Positions 21,104 through 31,235 of a stretch of 64,000 bases of DNA are shown here, in pieces. A program made the translations under genes and the position numbers. Source of the stretch: Cellulomonas chengniuliangii (lineage in GTDB: Bacteria; Actinomycetota; Actinomycetes; Actinomycetales; Cellulomonadaceae); NCBI RefSeq assembly GCF_024508335.1, contig NZ_CP101988.1:558001-622000 (forward strand), read 5' to 3'. The notes under the pieces were generated by a model. It made no database searches, was not told where the DNA came from, and was given only the letters and a program-made list of their open reading frames with translations. Every line of letters begins with the position of its first letter. The first letter of the stretch is position 1.

Positions 21104-21439
21104 ATGGCTCAGAAGGTTCAGGTCCTGCTCGTCGACGACATTGACGGCGGCAACGCGGACGAGACCGTCACTTTCTCCCTTGACGGCGTGTCCTACGAGA
21201 TCGACCTCACCTCGGCGCACGCCACCGAGCTGCGGGAGTCTTTTGCCACCTGGGTGGGCCACGCGCGCAAGGTTGGCGGACGGTCCGCCGCTGGGCGCTC
21301 CACCCGCGCTCGGCGCACCACGGGGGGCGGGGCCGACGCGGGCGCCATCCGCGACTGGGCGAAGGCCAACGGTCACCCCGTGTCCGAGCGCGGCCGGATC
21401 TCGGCCGAGGTCCGCGCCGCCTACGAGGCCGCGCACTGA
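21104..21439 (+). CDS. lsr2: nucleoid-associated protein Lsr2
   Basis: Actinobacterial H-NS-like protein that binds AT-rich DNA, bridges it and silences acquired genes. The 111-residue product has the N-terminal oligomerisation part MAQKVQVLLVDDIDGG...VSYEIDLT and a C-terminal DNA-binding domain with AIRDWAKANGHPVSERGRIS, where the RGR triplet enters the minor groove. ATG 21104 has an AGGAG site 8 nt upstream and gives the standard N-terminus. It has its own AT-rich upstream region and a strong shared terminator with xylB. Confidence 0.96.
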   Translation: MAQKVQVLLVDDIDGGNADETVTFSLDGVSYEIDLTSAHATELRESFATWVGHARKVGGRSAAGRSTRARRTTGGGADAGAIRDWAKANGHPVSERGRISAEVRAAYEAAH

Positions 21440-21456
21440 CGCTGTCGCCACGCACA

Positions 21457-21499
21457 CAGACGAGCCCGGCGCCCCCCTGAGGGGCACCGGGCTCGTCTG
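21457..21499. terminator. bidirectional terminator between lsr2 and xylB
   Basis: CAGACGAGCCCGG (21457-21469) pairs perfectly with CCGGGCTCGTCTG (21487-21499), with further CCCC/GGGG pairing inside. It sits between convergent genes. Confidence 0.8.
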
Positions 21500-21525
21500 C
21501 GTCAGGCCGCCGGAGCGGCCCGTGG

Positions 21526-22938
21526 TCAGGCGGGGCGGTCAGCGGTGAGCTCGCGCACCGCCGCGTACTGCGCGCGGACCTGCGGGGCCGGGTCGGCGCT
21601 GTACACGTCGGCCTCGCCCGCGGCGGCCCAGGCCGGGGCCTCCGCGGCGCCGGAGAGCGCCCAGGCGGCCTGGCGGGCGGCGCCGTCGGCGACGTACTCC
21701 CCGGGCGTCGGGACGGAGACGTCCAGGCCCAGCACGCTGGGGGCAATGCGGCGCACGGCCTCAGACTGCGCGCCACCGCCGATGAGGAACACCCGCCGCA
21801 CAGGCACACCCTGCGCCCGCAGCGCCTCCATGCCGTCAGCCAGGGCGCAGAGCATGCCCTCGACTGCGGCGCGCGCGAGGTGCGCCGGGGTCGTGTTCGC
21901 GAGCCGCATGCCGTGCAGCGCCCCGGTGGCGTCGGGCTTGTTCGGGGTCCGCTCGCCCTCCAGGTAGGGCACCAGGACGAGGCCGTCGGCGCCCGCGGGC
22001 GCGGCCAGGGCCAGCTCGGACAGCCCGGCGTGGTCGACGCCCAGCATGCGCGCGGCCGCGTCGAGCACCCGGGAGGCGTTCAGCGTGCACGCGAGCGGCA
22101 GGTAGGCGCCGGTGGCGTCGGCGAAGCCCGCGACCAGGCCGGAACCGTCCGCGACGGGGGTGGTCGAGATCGCCGAGACGACGCCCGACGTGCCGATCGA
22201 GATGGCGACGTCGCCGGGCTGCAGTCCCAGGCCGAGGGCGGCGGCGGCGTTGTCGCCGGCGCCGGCTCCGAGCACCGCCCGGCGGGAGCCGAAGGTCGAG
22301 ACGCCGGCCTGCTCCGAGGGGCCTGCGACACGCGGCAGCACCGCGTCGTGGCCCAGGGCCAGCTCGAGCAGGTCGCGGCGGTAGTCCTCGGTGAAGGGCG
22401 ACCAGTACGCGGTGCCGGAGGCGTCGGACCGGTCGGTGACGAGGGTGTCGATGCCCGCGGCGCCCGCGAGCTGCCACGTCAGCCAGTCGTGGGGGAGTGC
22501 CACGGCAGCGGTGCGCGCCGCGTTCTCGGGCTCGTTGTCGCGCATCCAGCGCAGCTTGGTGCCGGTGAACGAGGCGACGGGGGTCGAGCCGATGGCCGCG
22601 GCCCATGCGTCGGGGCCGCCCAGCTCCGTGGTCAGGTCGAGCGCGGCGCCCGCGGACCGGGTGTCGTTCCACAGCAGCGCGTCGCGGACGACCTTGCCGT
22701 CGGCGTCGAGCGCCACCATGCCGTGCTGCTGGCCGCCGACGGAGATCGCGTCGACGTCGTCCAGGCCGCCCGCGTCGGCGACGGCGGTCTGCAGGGCGTC
22801 CCACCAGTGGGAGGGCGCGATCTCCGTGCCGTCCGGGTGGGAGGCGCGCCCCGAGCGGACCAGCGCTCCGGTCTCGGCGTCGCGGATGACGATCTTGCAG
22901 GACTGGGTGGACGAGTCGACCCCGGCGACGAGCGTCAT
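21526..22938 (-). CDS. xylB: xylulokinase
   Basis: FGGY-family sugar kinase, phosphorylating D-xylulose to xylulose 5-phosphate for the pentose phosphate pathway. The 470-residue protein starts [20 protein letters not shown] (actin-like ATPase fold, phosphate 1 loop) and has [20 protein letters not shown], the late [19 protein letters not shown] and [15 protein letters not shown] (adenosine motif). The start at 22938 has AAGGA 9 nt upstream. It follows xylA on the minus strand with a perfect hairpin in the 92-nt gap. Confidence 0.94.
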   Translation of the reverse strand: MTLVAGVDSSTQSCKIVIRDAETGALVRSGRASHPDGTEIAPSHWWDALQTAVADAGGLDDVDAISVGGQQHGMVALDADGKVVRDALLWNDTRSAGAALDLTTELGGPDAWAAAIGSTPVASFTGTKLRWMRDNEPENAARTAAVALPHDWLTWQLAGAAGIDTLVTDRSDASGTAYWSPFTEDYRRDLLELALGHDAVLPRVAGPSEQAGVSTFGSRRAVLGAGAGDNAAAALGLGLQPGDVAISIGTSGVVSAISTTPVADGSGLVAGFADATGAYLPLACTLNASRVLDAAARMLGVDHAGLSELALAAPAGADGLVLVPYLEGERTPNKPDATGALHGMRLANTTPAHLARAAVEGMLCALADGMEALRAQGVPVRRVFLIGGGAQSEAVRRIAPSVLGLDVSVPTPGEYVADGAARQAAWALSGAAEAPAWAAAGEADVYSADPAPQVRAQYAAVRELTADRPA

Positions 22939-22981
22939 GGCGGGCATCCTTCGAGGGAGGTGGGTGACGGGTGGGACGGAC

Positions 22982-23016
22982 GGACCCGGCGACCGCGCAG
23001 GGCGGTCGCCGGGTCC
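22982..23016 (-). terminator. intergenic hairpin between xylA and xylB
   Basis: A perfect 15-bp stem (22982-22996 with 23002-23016) around a 5-nt loop. Inside an operon, such a stem can give partial termination or protect the upstream xylA message, so the isomerase may be made in excess over the kinase. Confidence 0.65.
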
Positions 23017-23030
23017 AGGGTGACGCAGGG

Positions 23031-24218
23031 TCAGCGGGCGCCGAGAGCGTGCTCGAGCGCGAGCTGGTTGAGGTGCACGAAGTCGAAGCCGCGCGCGGCG
23101 ACGGCGTCGACGTCGAGCTCCTCGTAGGCCGACGGGTCGGCGAGGAGGTCGGCCAGCGTCTCGCCCTCGGCGAGGGTCGGGATGGCCAGGTCGAAGACGC
23201 CGGAGGCCTCGAGCGCGGCCTGCACCTCGGGGTCGGCGCGGAACGCGAGCGCCCGCTCCTTGAGGATGAGGTACGTGCTCATGTTGGCGGCGGCCGAGGC
23301 CCACACGCCGTCGAAGCTCTCGGTGCGCGAGGGCTTGTAGTCGAAGTGGCGGGGGCCGTCGTAGCGCGGGCCGCCGCTCGGGAAGCCGTTCTCGATGAGG
23401 TCGACCGTGGCGAACGCGGAGAACAGGTCGCCGTGGCCGAACACGAGGTCCTGGTCGTACTTGATCGAGCGCTGGCCGTTGAGGTCGATGTGGAACAGCT
23501 TGTCCGCCCACAGCGCCTGCGCGATGCCGCCCGTGTAGTTCAGGCCCGCCATCTGCTCGTGGCCGGTCTCCGGGTTCAGGCCGACGATGTCGCCGTGCTC
23601 GAGCTGCGCGATGAAGCCGAGCGCGTGGCCGACCGTGGGGAGGAGGATGTCGCCGCGGGGCTCGTTGGGCTTCGGCTCGATCGCGATGCGCAGGCCGTAG
23701 CCCTTCTCCTTGATGTACGCGGCGACGGTGTCGATGCCCTCGGCGTAGCGGTCGTGCGCGGCCTTGAGGTCCTTCGCGGAGTCGTACTCGGCGCCCTCGC
23801 GGCCGCCCCACATGACGAACGTGTCCGCGCCGAGCTCCGCGGCGAGGTCGACGTTGCGGATGATCTTGCGCAGGCCGTAGCGGCGCACGCGGCGGTCGTT
23901 CGAGGTGAACGCGCCGTCCTTGAAGATCGGGTGGCTGAAGGTGTTGGTCGTGACCATCTCGACCTTGACGCCGGTCTCGTCGAGGGCGCCCTTGAAGCGG
24001 TCGAGGATCTTGTCGCGGGAGGCGGCGTCGGAGCCGAAGGGCACCACGTCGTCGTCGTGGAAGGTCACGTAGGACGCGCCGAGCTCGGCCAGCTTGTGCA
24101 CGGACTCGACCGGGTCGAGCCACGGGCGGGTGGCGTCGCCGAACTGGTCGCGCGCCTCCCAGCCCACGGTCCACAGGCCGAATGAGAACTTGTCTTCCGG
24201 GGTGGGCTTGAGAGCCAT
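23031..24218 (-). CDS. xylA: xylose isomerase
   Basis: Interconverts D-xylose and D-xylulose (and glucose/fructose) with two divalent metals. The 395-residue product belongs to the short actinobacterial (class I) type. Catalytic H54 and D57 ([12 protein letters not shown]), W16, the metal-site [10 protein letters not shown], and HEQMAGLNY and HIDLNGQ motifs are all in place. A GAGGAGA site lies 6 nt before the ATG. Its promoter (TTGACC, 17 bp, TAAATT) overlaps that of the divergent xylR. Confidence 0.97.
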   Translation of the reverse strand: MALKPTPEDKFSFGLWTVGWEARDQFGDATRPWLDPVESVHKLAELGASYVTFHDDDVVPFGSDAASRDKILDRFKGALDETGVKVEMVTTNTFSHPIFKDGAFTSNDRRVRRYGLRKIIRNVDLAAELGADTFVMWGGREGAEYDSAKDLKAAHDRYAEGIDTVAAYIKEKGYGLRIAIEPKPNEPRGDILLPTVGHALGFIAQLEHGDIVGLNPETGHEQMAGLNYTGGIAQALWADKLFHIDLNGQRSIKYDQDLVFGHGDLFSAFATVDLIENGFPSGGPRYDGPRHFDYKPSRTESFDGVWASAAANMSTYLILKERALAFRADPEVQAALEASGVFDLAIPTLAEGETLADLLADPSAYEELDVDAVAARGFDFVHLNQLALEHALGAR

Positions 24219-24247
24219 CAGAGTCTCCTCGTCGAGATTTGTTGTGC

Positions 24248-24281
24248 TTCTGAATTTATCCGTCGGAAGCGCTAGGGTCAA
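24248..24281. promoter_or_regulatory. overlapping divergent promoters of xylA and xylR with probable XylR operator
   Basis: For xylA, on the minus strand: -35 TTGACC (24281-24276), a 17-bp spacer, -10 TAAATT (24258-24253). For xylR, on the plus strand: -10 TAGGGT at 24273-24278, 6 nt before the ATG, lying on top of the xylA -35. The 11-mer TAAATTCAGAA (minus, 24258-24248) covers the xylA -10 and recurs exactly at the sugar-transporter promoter, so it is the likely XylR site. Confidence 0.65.
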
Positions 24282-24284
24282 GTC

Positions 24285-25583
24285 ATGCACGTCCACAGCA
24301 CGGGCCCCGCACGCCGCCCCCGGCCCGAGGCGCCGACGCCCGACCGCGCCGCCCGGCAGGCCGGTGTGCGCGGTCAGAATTTGAGCCTCGCGCTGCGTCA
24401 CGTGCTCGAGTCGGAGCGGCCGCAGTCCCGCGCCGACATCGCCACCGCGACAGGGCTGTCGCGCGCCACCGTCTCCGGGCTCGTGGACGAGCTCATCGCC
24501 GCTGACCTGCTGGTGGAGCTCGAGCCGCCGGCGGCCGTGCGCGCCGGGAGGCCGGCTGTTCCGCTCGCGGCGGCGCGCGGCACAGTGGCCGGCATAGGGA
24601 TGGAGATCAACGTCGACTACCTGGGCGTGCGGGCGCTCGACCTCGGCGGCCGGGTGCTCACCGAGCGCGTCGAGCTGGGCGACTTCCGGGACAGCGACCC
24701 GGTGGCGGTCCTCGACCGCCTGGCGGGGATCGCGGGGCGTGTGGTGGCCCACCTCAGCGCCGACGGCATCCGGGTCGCGGGCACCGCGCTGGCGCTGCCG
24801 GGCCTCGTGGACCGGATCACCGGGCCGCTGCGAGTGGCGCCCAACCTGGGGTGGCGGGACGTCGACGTGATCGGCATCCTCGCCGCGCACCCAGTGTTGG
24901 CCGGGCTGCTGCCGCGGCTGGCGAACGAGGCCAAGCTCGCGGCCCGCGCGGAGGCGGACGCGCGCGGCCACGACGGGGAGCGGCCCAGTTTCGTCTACAT
25001 CTCGGGCGAGGTGGGGATCGGCGCGGCCATCGTGCTTGACGGCGAGATCTTCCCCGGGCGCCACGGGTGGAGCGGGGAGATCGGGCACAGCGTCGTGGAC
25101 GCCTTCGCCTCGCCGCCGAGCCGTCCGGCGGGCGGGCGGGCGGTGTGGCGGCAGCGCGAGGGGATATCGACGCTCGAGGACCTCGCGGGGCAGGACGCGC
25201 TGATGCGGGGAGCCGGGCTCGACCCGACCGAGCCGTTGGAGAGCCTGCTGCGCGCCGCCCGTGCGGGCGAGGCCGAGGCGCTGGGCTCGCTGCGGCGGGC
25301 CGGAGCGGCCCTCGGAGTGGCGGTCGCGAACGTCGTCAGCGTGGTCGACGTGGGCCTGGTGGTGCTCGGCGGGACGTTCGGCCAGGTCTTCCCGTACGTC
25401 CGCGAGGCCGTGGAGCAGCAGCTCGAGCGGTGCGTGATCTTCGCGCCGTGGTCGCCCATCGAGGTGAGCGAGGCGCGGGCGCGCGAGTACCCCGCGATGA
25501 CCGGCGGCGCCTTGGTGGCGCTGCGGACGGTGGTCGCCGATCCCGCGACCTGGGCCGGGGCGGCTCCCGTGGCGCAGGCCTGA
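24285..25583 (+). CDS. xylR: ROK-family transcriptional regulator of the xylose genes
   Basis: A 432-residue repressor. After a basic leader, residues about 35-80 form a winged helix-turn-helix ([20 protein letters not shown]), followed by the two-lobed sugar-kinase-like ROK domain ([46 protein letters not shown]). ROK proteins normally have a zinc cluster CxCGxxGCxE after GEIGH; here that place reads [14 protein letters not shown], with no cysteines, so the zinc site is lost. Divergent from xylA and upstream of the transporter, it probably represses both until xylose binds. TAGGGT 6 nt upstream marks a leaderless start. Confidence 0.88.
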   Translation: MHVHSTGPARRPRPEAPTPDRAARQAGVRGQNLSLALRHVLESERPQSRADIATATGLSRATVSGLVDELIAADLLVELEPPAAVRAGRPAVPLAAARGTVAGIGMEINVDYLGVRALDLGGRVLTERVELGDFRDSDPVAVLDRLAGIAGRVVAHLSADGIRVAGTALALPGLVDRITGPLRVAPNLGWRDVDVIGILAAHPVLAGLLPRLANEAKLAARAEADARGHDGERPSFVYISGEVGIGAAIVLDGEIFPGRHGWSGEIGHSVVDAFASPPSRPAGGRAVWRQREGISTLEDLAGQDALMRGAGLDPTEPLESLLRAARAGEAEALGSLRRAGAALGVAVANVVSVVDVGLVVLGGTFGQVFPYVREAVEQQLERCVIFAPWSPIEVSEARAREYPAMTGGALVALRTVVADPATWAGAAPVAQA

Positions 25584-25659
25584 CGTCAGGCCATCCGCGA
25601 TCGTCACCGAGGTGTGATCTGGGCGTTGCCGGAACGTGACTTTCGAAGGCTGTACTTGC

Positions 25660-25700
25660 TTGCGCCGCGTGAGTTCACGTTCTAAATTCAGAACAAGAAC
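25660..25700 (+). promoter_or_regulatory. sugar-transporter promoter with extended palindromic operator
   Basis: -35 TTGCGC (25660-25665), a 17-bp spacer, -10 TAAATT (25683-25688). The palindrome GTTCT-AAATTC-AGAAC (25679-25694) covers the -10 and is flanked symmetrically by GTTC (25673-25676) and GAAC (25697-25700). TAAATTCAGAA is identical to the xylA site. Downstream to the start codon about 150 nt of 5' leader hold only small hairpins. Confidence 0.65.
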
Positions 25701-25848
25701 TAATCGAGTCTCGGCTCGAGCGGGGTGAGAGGGGAGCGTGTTGGCTCGTCGGAGAGCCAGCGCAGTGCCTCCCCGGCACGAAGGGCGCGAAGGAGCGTCC
25801 GCAAGCCGACCGGGTGGTCCGGGCGGTGGGATGAAAGGTCGGACAACG

Positions 25849-26973
25849 ATGTCTCACACATTCACCAGGTACGTCGCCGCAGCGGCGGGTGTCGCGCTCC
25901 TCCTGGGCGCCTCCGCATGCAGCACCGAGCGCACGGACGACGGCGCCCCCGCCGCGGCCGGCGGCGACTCCGGAGGGCTCGTGGGCATCGCGATGCCCAC
26001 GAAGAGCCTCGAGCGTTGGAACAAGGACGGCGCCCACCTCGAGGGCCTGCTGCAGGACGCGGGCTACGAGACGACGCTGCAGTACGCCGACAACAAGGTC
26101 GACCAGCAGATCACCCAGCTCCAGAACATGATCAACCAGGACCCCGAGGTCCTCGTGATCGCCTCGATCGACGGCACGGCCCTGGGTCCCGTCCTCGCGC
26201 AGGCGAAGGAGAAGGACATCACGGTCATCGCCTACGACCGCCTGATCAACGGCACCGGCGACGTCGACTACTACGCCACGTTCGACAACTACAAGGTCGG
26301 GCAGCTGCAGGGCGAGTACATCGTCGACACGCTCGGCCTCGACACCGGCGCGGGGCCGTTCAACCTCGAGCCCTTCGCCGGCTCCCCGGACGACAACAAC
26401 GCGAAGTTCTTCTTCTCCGGCGCGTGGGACGTGCTCTCCGAGTACGTCGCCAACGGCCAGCTCGTCGTCCCGTCCGGCAAGGCGCCGGCCTCGAACGACC
26501 AGTGGTCGAGCATCGGCGTCCAGGGCTGGTCCTCGGACACCGCGCAGTCCGAGATGGAGACCCGGCTCAACTCGTTCTACGCCGCCGAGAAGGTCGACGT
26601 GGTGCTCTCCCCGAACGACTCGCTCGCGCTCGGCATCGCGCAGGCGCTGCTCGGCGCCGGCTACACCGCGGGCGTCGACTGGCCGCTGATCACCGGCCAG
26701 GACGCCGACCAGGCCAACGTCGAGAACATGCTCATCGACCGCCAGGCCATGACCGTCTGGAAGGACACCCGCACCCTCGGCGACCAGGTCGCCGCCATGG
26801 TGGACCAGGTCATCAAGGGCTCCAAGGTCACGGTCAACGACGAGGAGACCTACGACAACGGCAACAAGGTCGTCCCGACGTACCTGCTGCCGCCCGTCGT
26901 CGTGACCAAGGACTCGATCAAGACGTCGCTGGTCGACTCCGGCTTCTACTCGGCCGCGGACCTCGGGCTCTGA
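25849..26973 (+). CDS. sugar ABC transporter substrate-binding lipoprotein (ChvE/XylF type)
   Basis: Periplasmic-binding-protein-like lipoprotein of 374 residues that captures monosaccharides outside the membrane. The signal [20 protein letters not shown] ends in lipobox [53 protein letters not shown] and [18 protein letters not shown] mark the class I sugar-binding fold of the ChvE group that serves multiple monosaccharides. I prefer ATG 25849 because of the AAAGG site; ATG 25831 is an alternative. It leads a three-gene operon controlled from the palindrome upstream and is followed by a strong hairpin. Confidence 0.9.
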   Translation: MSHTFTRYVAAAAGVALLLGASACSTERTDDGAPAAAGGDSGGLVGIAMPTKSLERWNKDGAHLEGLLQDAGYETTLQYADNKVDQQITQLQNMINQDPEVLVIASIDGTALGPVLAQAKEKDITVIAYDRLINGTGDVDYYATFDNYKVGQLQGEYIVDTLGLDTGAGPFNLEPFAGSPDDNNAKFFFSGAWDVLSEYVANGQLVVPSGKAPASNDQWSSIGVQGWSSDTAQSEMETRLNSFYAAEKVDVVLSPNDSLALGIAQALLGAGYTAGVDWPLITGQDADQANVENMLIDRQAMTVWKDTRTLGDQVAAMVDQVIKGSKVTVNDEETYDNGNKVVPTYLLPPVVVTKDSIKTSLVDSGFYSAADLGL

Positions 26974-27007
26974 CGCCACCGACGGCTCCTGCCTGACGGG
27001 ACCACGA

Positions 27008-27043
27008 CCGGACGGGCCGGTGGAGATCCACCGGCCCGTCCGG
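27008..27043 (+). terminator. hairpin between the sugar-binding protein and ATPase genes
   Basis: A perfect 17-bp inverted repeat (27008-27024 with 27027-27043). A stem after the binding-protein gene commonly stabilises its mRNA or stops part of the transcripts, so the binder exceeds the membrane components. Confidence 0.65.
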
Positions 27044-27109
27044 CCACCCGGCCACCCGACCGCGTCGACCGCGCGTCGACCGGACCCACGAACACGACTG
27101 CGAGCAGAC

Positions 27110-28660
27110 ATGGCCAACGAGCACACGATCCTCGAGATGCGGGGGATCACGAAGACGTTTCCCGGCGTCAAGGCGCTGCAGGACGTCACCCTGGAGGTGA
27201 CGCGTGGAGAAGTCCACGCGATCTGCGGGGAGAACGGGGCCGGCAAGTCGACCCTGATGAAGGTCTTGTCGGGCGTCTACCCCCACGGGAGCTACGACGG
27301 GGAGATCCTCTTCGAGGGCGAGCCGTGCGAGTTCCGCACGATCCGCGACTCCGAGGCGCGCGGGATCGTGATCATCCACCAGGAGCTCGCGCTGAGCCCT
27401 TACCTGTCGATCGCCGAGAACATCTTCCTCGGCAACGAGAGGGCCCACCGGGGAGTCATCGACTGGGGCGCGACCAACGCCGAGGCGGCGAGGCTGCTGG
27501 CGCGAGTCGGGCTCGCGGAGCACCCGGACACCAAGATCATCGACATCGGCGTCGGCAAGCAGCAGCTCGTCGAGATCGCCAAGGCGCTGTCCAAGCGCGT
27601 CAAGCTCCTCATCCTGGACGAGCCCACCGCCGCGCTGAACGACGAGGACAGCTCGCACCTGCTCGACCTGCTGCGCAGCCTGCGGGACGAGGGCATCACC
27701 TCGATCATCATCAGCCACAAGCTCAACGAGATCGAGTCGATCGCGGACACGACCACGGTCATCCGCGACGGCCAGACCATCGAGACCTTGCCGATGCACG
27801 ACGAGGTCGAGGTCACCGAGGAGCGGATCATCCGCGCCATGGTCGGCCGCGCGCTCGACGCACGGTTCCCCGAGCGGGAGCCGCGGATCGGCGCCGAGGT
27901 GCTGCGCGTCGAGGACTGGACCGTGCACCACCCGGTGGACCAGACGCGCAAGGTGGTCGACGGCGCCACGCTCTCGGTGCGCCGCGGGGAGATCGTCGGC
28001 CTCGCGGGGCTCATGGGGGCGGGGCGCACCGAGCTCGCGATGAGCGTGTTCGGCCGCACGTACGGCAGCCACATCTCGGGCCGGATCATCAAGGACGGCC
28101 AGGAGATCCGCATCGGCTCGGTGCGCGACGCGATCCGGCATGGCCTCGCGTACGCCACCGAGGACCGCAAGAAGTACGGCCTCAACCTCATCGACACGAT
28201 CAAGCGCAACGTCTCGGCGTCCGCGCTCGGCAAGGTCTCCCAGTGGGGCGTGGTCGACCGGCAGGGCGAGGCGCGGATCGCCGAGCAGTACCGCGCGGAC
28301 CTGGGCATCAAGACCCCCACGGTCGAGGCGCTCACCGGCAAGCTGTCCGGCGGCAACCAGCAGAAGGTCGTGCTGAGCAAGTGGATCTTCGCCGACCCTG
28401 ACGTGCTGATCCTCGACGAGCCCACCCGCGGCATCGACGTCGGCGCGAAGTACGAGATCTACACGATCATCAACCGCCTCGCGGACGAGGGGAAGGCGGT
28501 CATCGTCATCTCCTCCGAGCTGCCCGAGCTGCTCGGCATCTGCGACCGCATCTACGCCCTCAGCCAAGGGCGCATCACCGGCGAGGTGTCCCGCGAGGAC
28601 GCCACCCAGGAGACCCTCATGCACTACATGACGATGGACAAGGACGGGGCAGCCCGATGA
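27110..28660 (+). CDS. sugar ABC transporter ATP-binding protein (MmsA/GguA type, duplicated ATPase)
   Basis: A 516-residue double ATPase driving sugar import. The N-terminal copy has Walker [10 protein letters not shown], signature [14 protein letters not shown] and Walker [12 protein letters not shown]. The C-terminal copy has a degenerate Walker A ([13 protein letters not shown]), signature [14 protein letters not shown] and Walker [12 protein letters not shown]. This is the standard pattern for the RbsA/XylG/GguA group, where only one site is fully active. The phrase '[19 protein letters not shown]' is typical of the multiple-monosaccharide subgroup. It overlaps the permease gene (ATGA). 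Confidence 0.92.
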   Translation: MANEHTILEMRGITKTFPGVKALQDVTLEVTRGEVHAICGENGAGKSTLMKVLSGVYPHGSYDGEILFEGEPCEFRTIRDSEARGIVIIHQELALSPYLSIAENIFLGNERAHRGVIDWGATNAEAARLLARVGLAEHPDTKIIDIGVGKQQLVEIAKALSKRVKLLILDEPTAALNDEDSSHLLDLLRSLRDEGITSIIISHKLNEIESIADTTTVIRDGQTIETLPMHDEVEVTEERIIRAMVGRALDARFPEREPRIGAEVLRVEDWTVHHPVDQTRKVVDGATLSVRRGEIVGLAGLMGAGRTELAMSVFGRTYGSHISGRIIKDGQEIRIGSVRDAIRHGLAYATEDRKKYGLNLIDTIKRNVSASALGKVSQWGVVDRQGEARIAEQYRADLGIKTPTVEALTGKLSGGNQQKVVLSKWIFADPDVLILDEPTRGIDVGAKYEIYTIINRLADEGKAVIVISSELPELLGICDRIYALSQGRITGEVSREDATQETLMHYMTMDKDGAAR

Positions 28661-29904
28661 GCACCACCACGACGCCGACACCTCCCGCCCCGCCGAGCCA
28701 GAGTGGCGGAGCGGCCGCCATCCCGTTGTCGTTGACCGCCCGCATGCAGGGCGTCGGCGGCAGCATGCGCCAGTACGGCATCCTCGGCGCGCTCATCGTG
28801 ATCGTGCTGCTGTTCCAGGTCCTGACCGACGGCAAGCTGCTCATGCCGAACAACGTCGCGAGCCTGATCCAGCAGAACGCGTACGTGATGATCCTGGCCA
28901 TCGGCATGGTCATGGTCATCGTCGCCGGGCACATCGACCTGTCGGTCGGGTCGGTGGTGGCCTTCGTCGGCGGGATCGTGGCGCTGTCGATGAAGGACGC
29001 CGGCATCCCGTGGCTGCTCGCGGTGCTGATCGGCCTCGCCGTCGGCGCGGCCGTCGGCGCCTGGCAGGGCTACTGGATCGCGTACGTGGGGATCCCCGCG
29101 TTCATCGTGACCCTCGCCGGGATGCTGGTGTTCCGCGGGCTGACCATCGTGATCGTCGGCGAGACGGTCGCCGGACTGCCCGCCACGTTCGTCAACATCA
29201 CCAACGGCTCGGTGCCGAACAAGCTCGGCTACCTGGCCAACGGCGACGTGGTGACCCTGCTGATCGGCGGGGTCGCGATCGCCGCGATCATCTTCAGCCA
29301 GTTCCGGGCGCGGGCCGCGCTCCGCAAGCACCAGCTGAGCACCGAGCCCGTCGGGCTGTTCGCGGTCAAGCTGACGCTCATCGTCGGGCTCATCGGCGCG
29401 CTGACGTGGGTGCTGTCGCAGAGCGCCAAGGGCACCCCCTTGGTGCTGGTCGTGGTGGGCGTGCTCATCCTGGCGTACACGTTCCTGATGGGGCGCACCG
29501 TGTTCGGGCGGCACATCTACGCGATCGGCGGCAACCAGGCGGCGGCGATCCTCTCGGGCGTCAACACCAAGAAGACGAACTTCTGGATCTTCGTCAACAT
29601 GGGGTTCCTCGCCGGCGTGGCCGGAGTGGTCATGACCTCCCGGGCGGGCGCGGCGACGGCCGCCGCGGGGGCGAACTTCGAGCTCGACGCGATCGCGGCC
29701 TGCTTCATCGGCGGCGCCGCCGTCACGGGCGGCGTCGGGCGGATCTCCGGGGCGATCATCGGCGCGCTGATCATGGGCGTGCTGAACATGGGCCTGTCGA
29801 TCATGTCCGTCGACACCGCGTGGCAGCAGGCCATCAAGGGCTTGGTGCTGCTGGTGGCCGTCGCCTTCGACCTGGTGAACAAGCGCCGCGCCGGCACGCG
29901 CTGA
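28657..29904 (+). CDS. sugar ABC transporter permease (MmsB/GguB type)
   Basis: A 415-residue inner-membrane permease with about ten hydrophobic segments. Family landmarks are [32 protein letters not shown], and the late [20 protein letters not shown] and [20 protein letters not shown]. The insertion between segments 6 and 7 ([19 protein letters not shown]) and the length over 400 set the GguB group apart from shorter RbsC/XylH proteins. ATGA overlap with the ATPase. A strong terminator follows. Confidence 0.92.
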   Translation: MSTTTTPTPPAPPSQSGGAAAIPLSLTARMQGVGGSMRQYGILGALIVIVLLFQVLTDGKLLMPNNVASLIQQNAYVMILAIGMVMVIVAGHIDLSVGSVVAFVGGIVALSMKDAGIPWLLAVLIGLAVGAAVGAWQGYWIAYVGIPAFIVTLAGMLVFRGLTIVIVGETVAGLPATFVNITNGSVPNKLGYLANGDVVTLLIGGVAIAAIIFSQFRARAALRKHQLSTEPVGLFAVKLTLIVGLIGALTWVLSQSAKGTPLVLVVVGVLILAYTFLMGRTVFGRHIYAIGGNQAAAILSGVNTKKTNFWIFVNMGFLAGVAGVVMTSRAGAATAAAGANFELDAIAACFIGGAAVTGGVGRISGAIIGALIMGVLNMGLSIMSVDTAWQQAIKGLVLLVAVAFDLVNKRRAGTR

Positions 29905-29913
29905 GCCGACGCG

Positions 29914-29955
29914 GGCAGCGGGGGCGGTGGGCATGGGCCCGCCGCCCCCGCTGCC
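29914..29955 (+). terminator. terminator of the sugar-transporter operon
   Basis: GGCAGCGGGGGCGG (29914-29927) pairs perfectly with its complement at 29942-29955 over a 14-nt loop. Confidence 0.75.
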
Positions 29956-29960
29956 ACGTC

Positions 29961-29966
29961 TAGGCT
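29961..29966 (+). promoter_or_regulatory. -10 box (TAGGCT) of the lactonase gene
   Basis: TAGGCT just after the terminator and 8 nt before the GTG at 29975. Confidence 0.5.
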
Positions 29967-29974
29967 CCACCACC

Positions 29975-31093
29975 GTGACCGAGCACACGCCGCCAGCCCC
30001 GCCGCCCAGCTCATCCGCCGAGGCCGCCCCGTCGATCGGCCTGTGGGTCGGCACGTACCCCGCGGCAGGCGCCGAGTCCCCCGCGGGCGCGGGGGAGGGG
30101 ATCTGGGAGGTCTCGCTCGACCCGGCGACCGGCGGGCTGTCCGGCCGGCAGGCGGTCCGCACGCCTGCCCCCTCGTTCGTGGCGGCGCACCCGTCCGGCG
30201 GCGTGCTGTACGCCGTGGGGGAGCAGGAGGCCGGCACGGTCAGCGTCTTCACGGTGACCGACCCGCGGTCCTCCGACGCCGCGGTCGCCCTCGAGCACCA
30301 GGCCACCGTCTCCTCGGGCGGCGCGTCGCCGTGCCACCTGCTCCTCGCCCCCGACGCCCGCACGCTGTACGTCGCCAACTACTCGTCCGGGACGCTCGCC
30401 GTGCTGCCGCTCGAGCCCTCTGGCGCCCTCGCCCCCGAGGTCCTGGCCGGCGGCCCGGCGCAGGTCTTCGGCCACACCGGCTCGGGGCCCCGCGCCGACC
30501 GGCAGGAGTCGTCGCACGCCCACTTCGTGGCGTTCGCCCCCGGTGGCACGCACCTGCTGGTCAGCGACCTGGGCGCCGACGAGCTGCGCCGGTACCGGGT
30601 CGCGTCTGACGGGCTCCTCGCCGAGGACGGCATCGCCGCCCGGCTGCCCGCGGGCGCCGGTCCCCGGCACCTCGCCTTCTCGGCCGACGGCCGCCACGCG
30701 TACGTGGTGGGCGAGCTCGACGGCGCCGTCCACGTCCTGGAGTGGGACGAGGGGTCGGCCTCGGGCGCACCGGTGCAGCAGGTCCCGCTCGTCGACCCCC
30801 CGCTCACCGCGCAGCCCTCGCACATCGAGCGGGACGGCGACGTGCTGTTGGTGGGCGTGCGCGGCGCGGACCTGGTCGTGGCGTTGCGGATCGGCGCCGA
30901 CGGCCTGCTCGAGCGTGAGCAGGGCGCCACTGCCCTGCCCGGGGGATGCCCCCGGCACCACGCGGTCGTGGGCGGCTGGACAGTCGTCGCCGAGCAGGTC
31001 CCCGGGGCGCTCGTGACGCTCAGGCCCGACAGCCGCGCCGTCGCGCACGTGCTGCCGGTGCCGTCGCCCGCCTGCGTGGCGCCCCGGCGCTGA
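29975..31093 (+). CDS. lactonase family protein, 6-phosphogluconolactonase type beta-propeller
   Basis: A 372-residue seven-bladed propeller of the YbhE/Pgl family, expected to open 6-phosphogluconolactone or a related sugar lactone. Repeating blade patterns are visible ([75 protein letters not shown], and a final [17 protein letters not shown]). Sugar-transport genes are upstream but a terminator and a new promoter intervene, so it may be independent. The start choice rests on the -10 box 8 nt upstream. Confidence 0.82.
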   Translation: MTEHTPPAPPPSSSAEAAPSIGLWVGTYPAAGAESPAGAGEGIWEVSLDPATGGLSGRQAVRTPAPSFVAAHPSGGVLYAVGEQEAGTVSVFTVTDPRSSDAAVALEHQATVSSGGASPCHLLLAPDARTLYVANYSSGTLAVLPLEPSGALAPEVLAGGPAQVFGHTGSGPRADRQESSHAHFVAFAPGGTHLLVSDLGADELRRYRVASDGLLAEDGIAARLPAGAGPRHLAFSADGRHAYVVGELDGAVHVLEWDEGSASGAPVQQVPLVDPPLTAQPSHIERDGDVLLVGVRGADLVVALRIGADGLLEREQGATALPGGCPRHHAVVGGWTVVAEQVPGALVTLRPDSRAVAHVLPVPSPACVAPRR

Positions 31094-31235
31094 CCTGGTC
31101 CGGCGCGCCGTCGCCGCCCGGGGGACCCCCTCGTCGCGACCGCGGGTCAACCGCTCGGTGGATCTGGCTCACAATGGAGGAGAGCAGTCCCTCGCGTCGG
31201 CCCCCGCGCGACGTCAGACCATCGACAGGAGCCTT

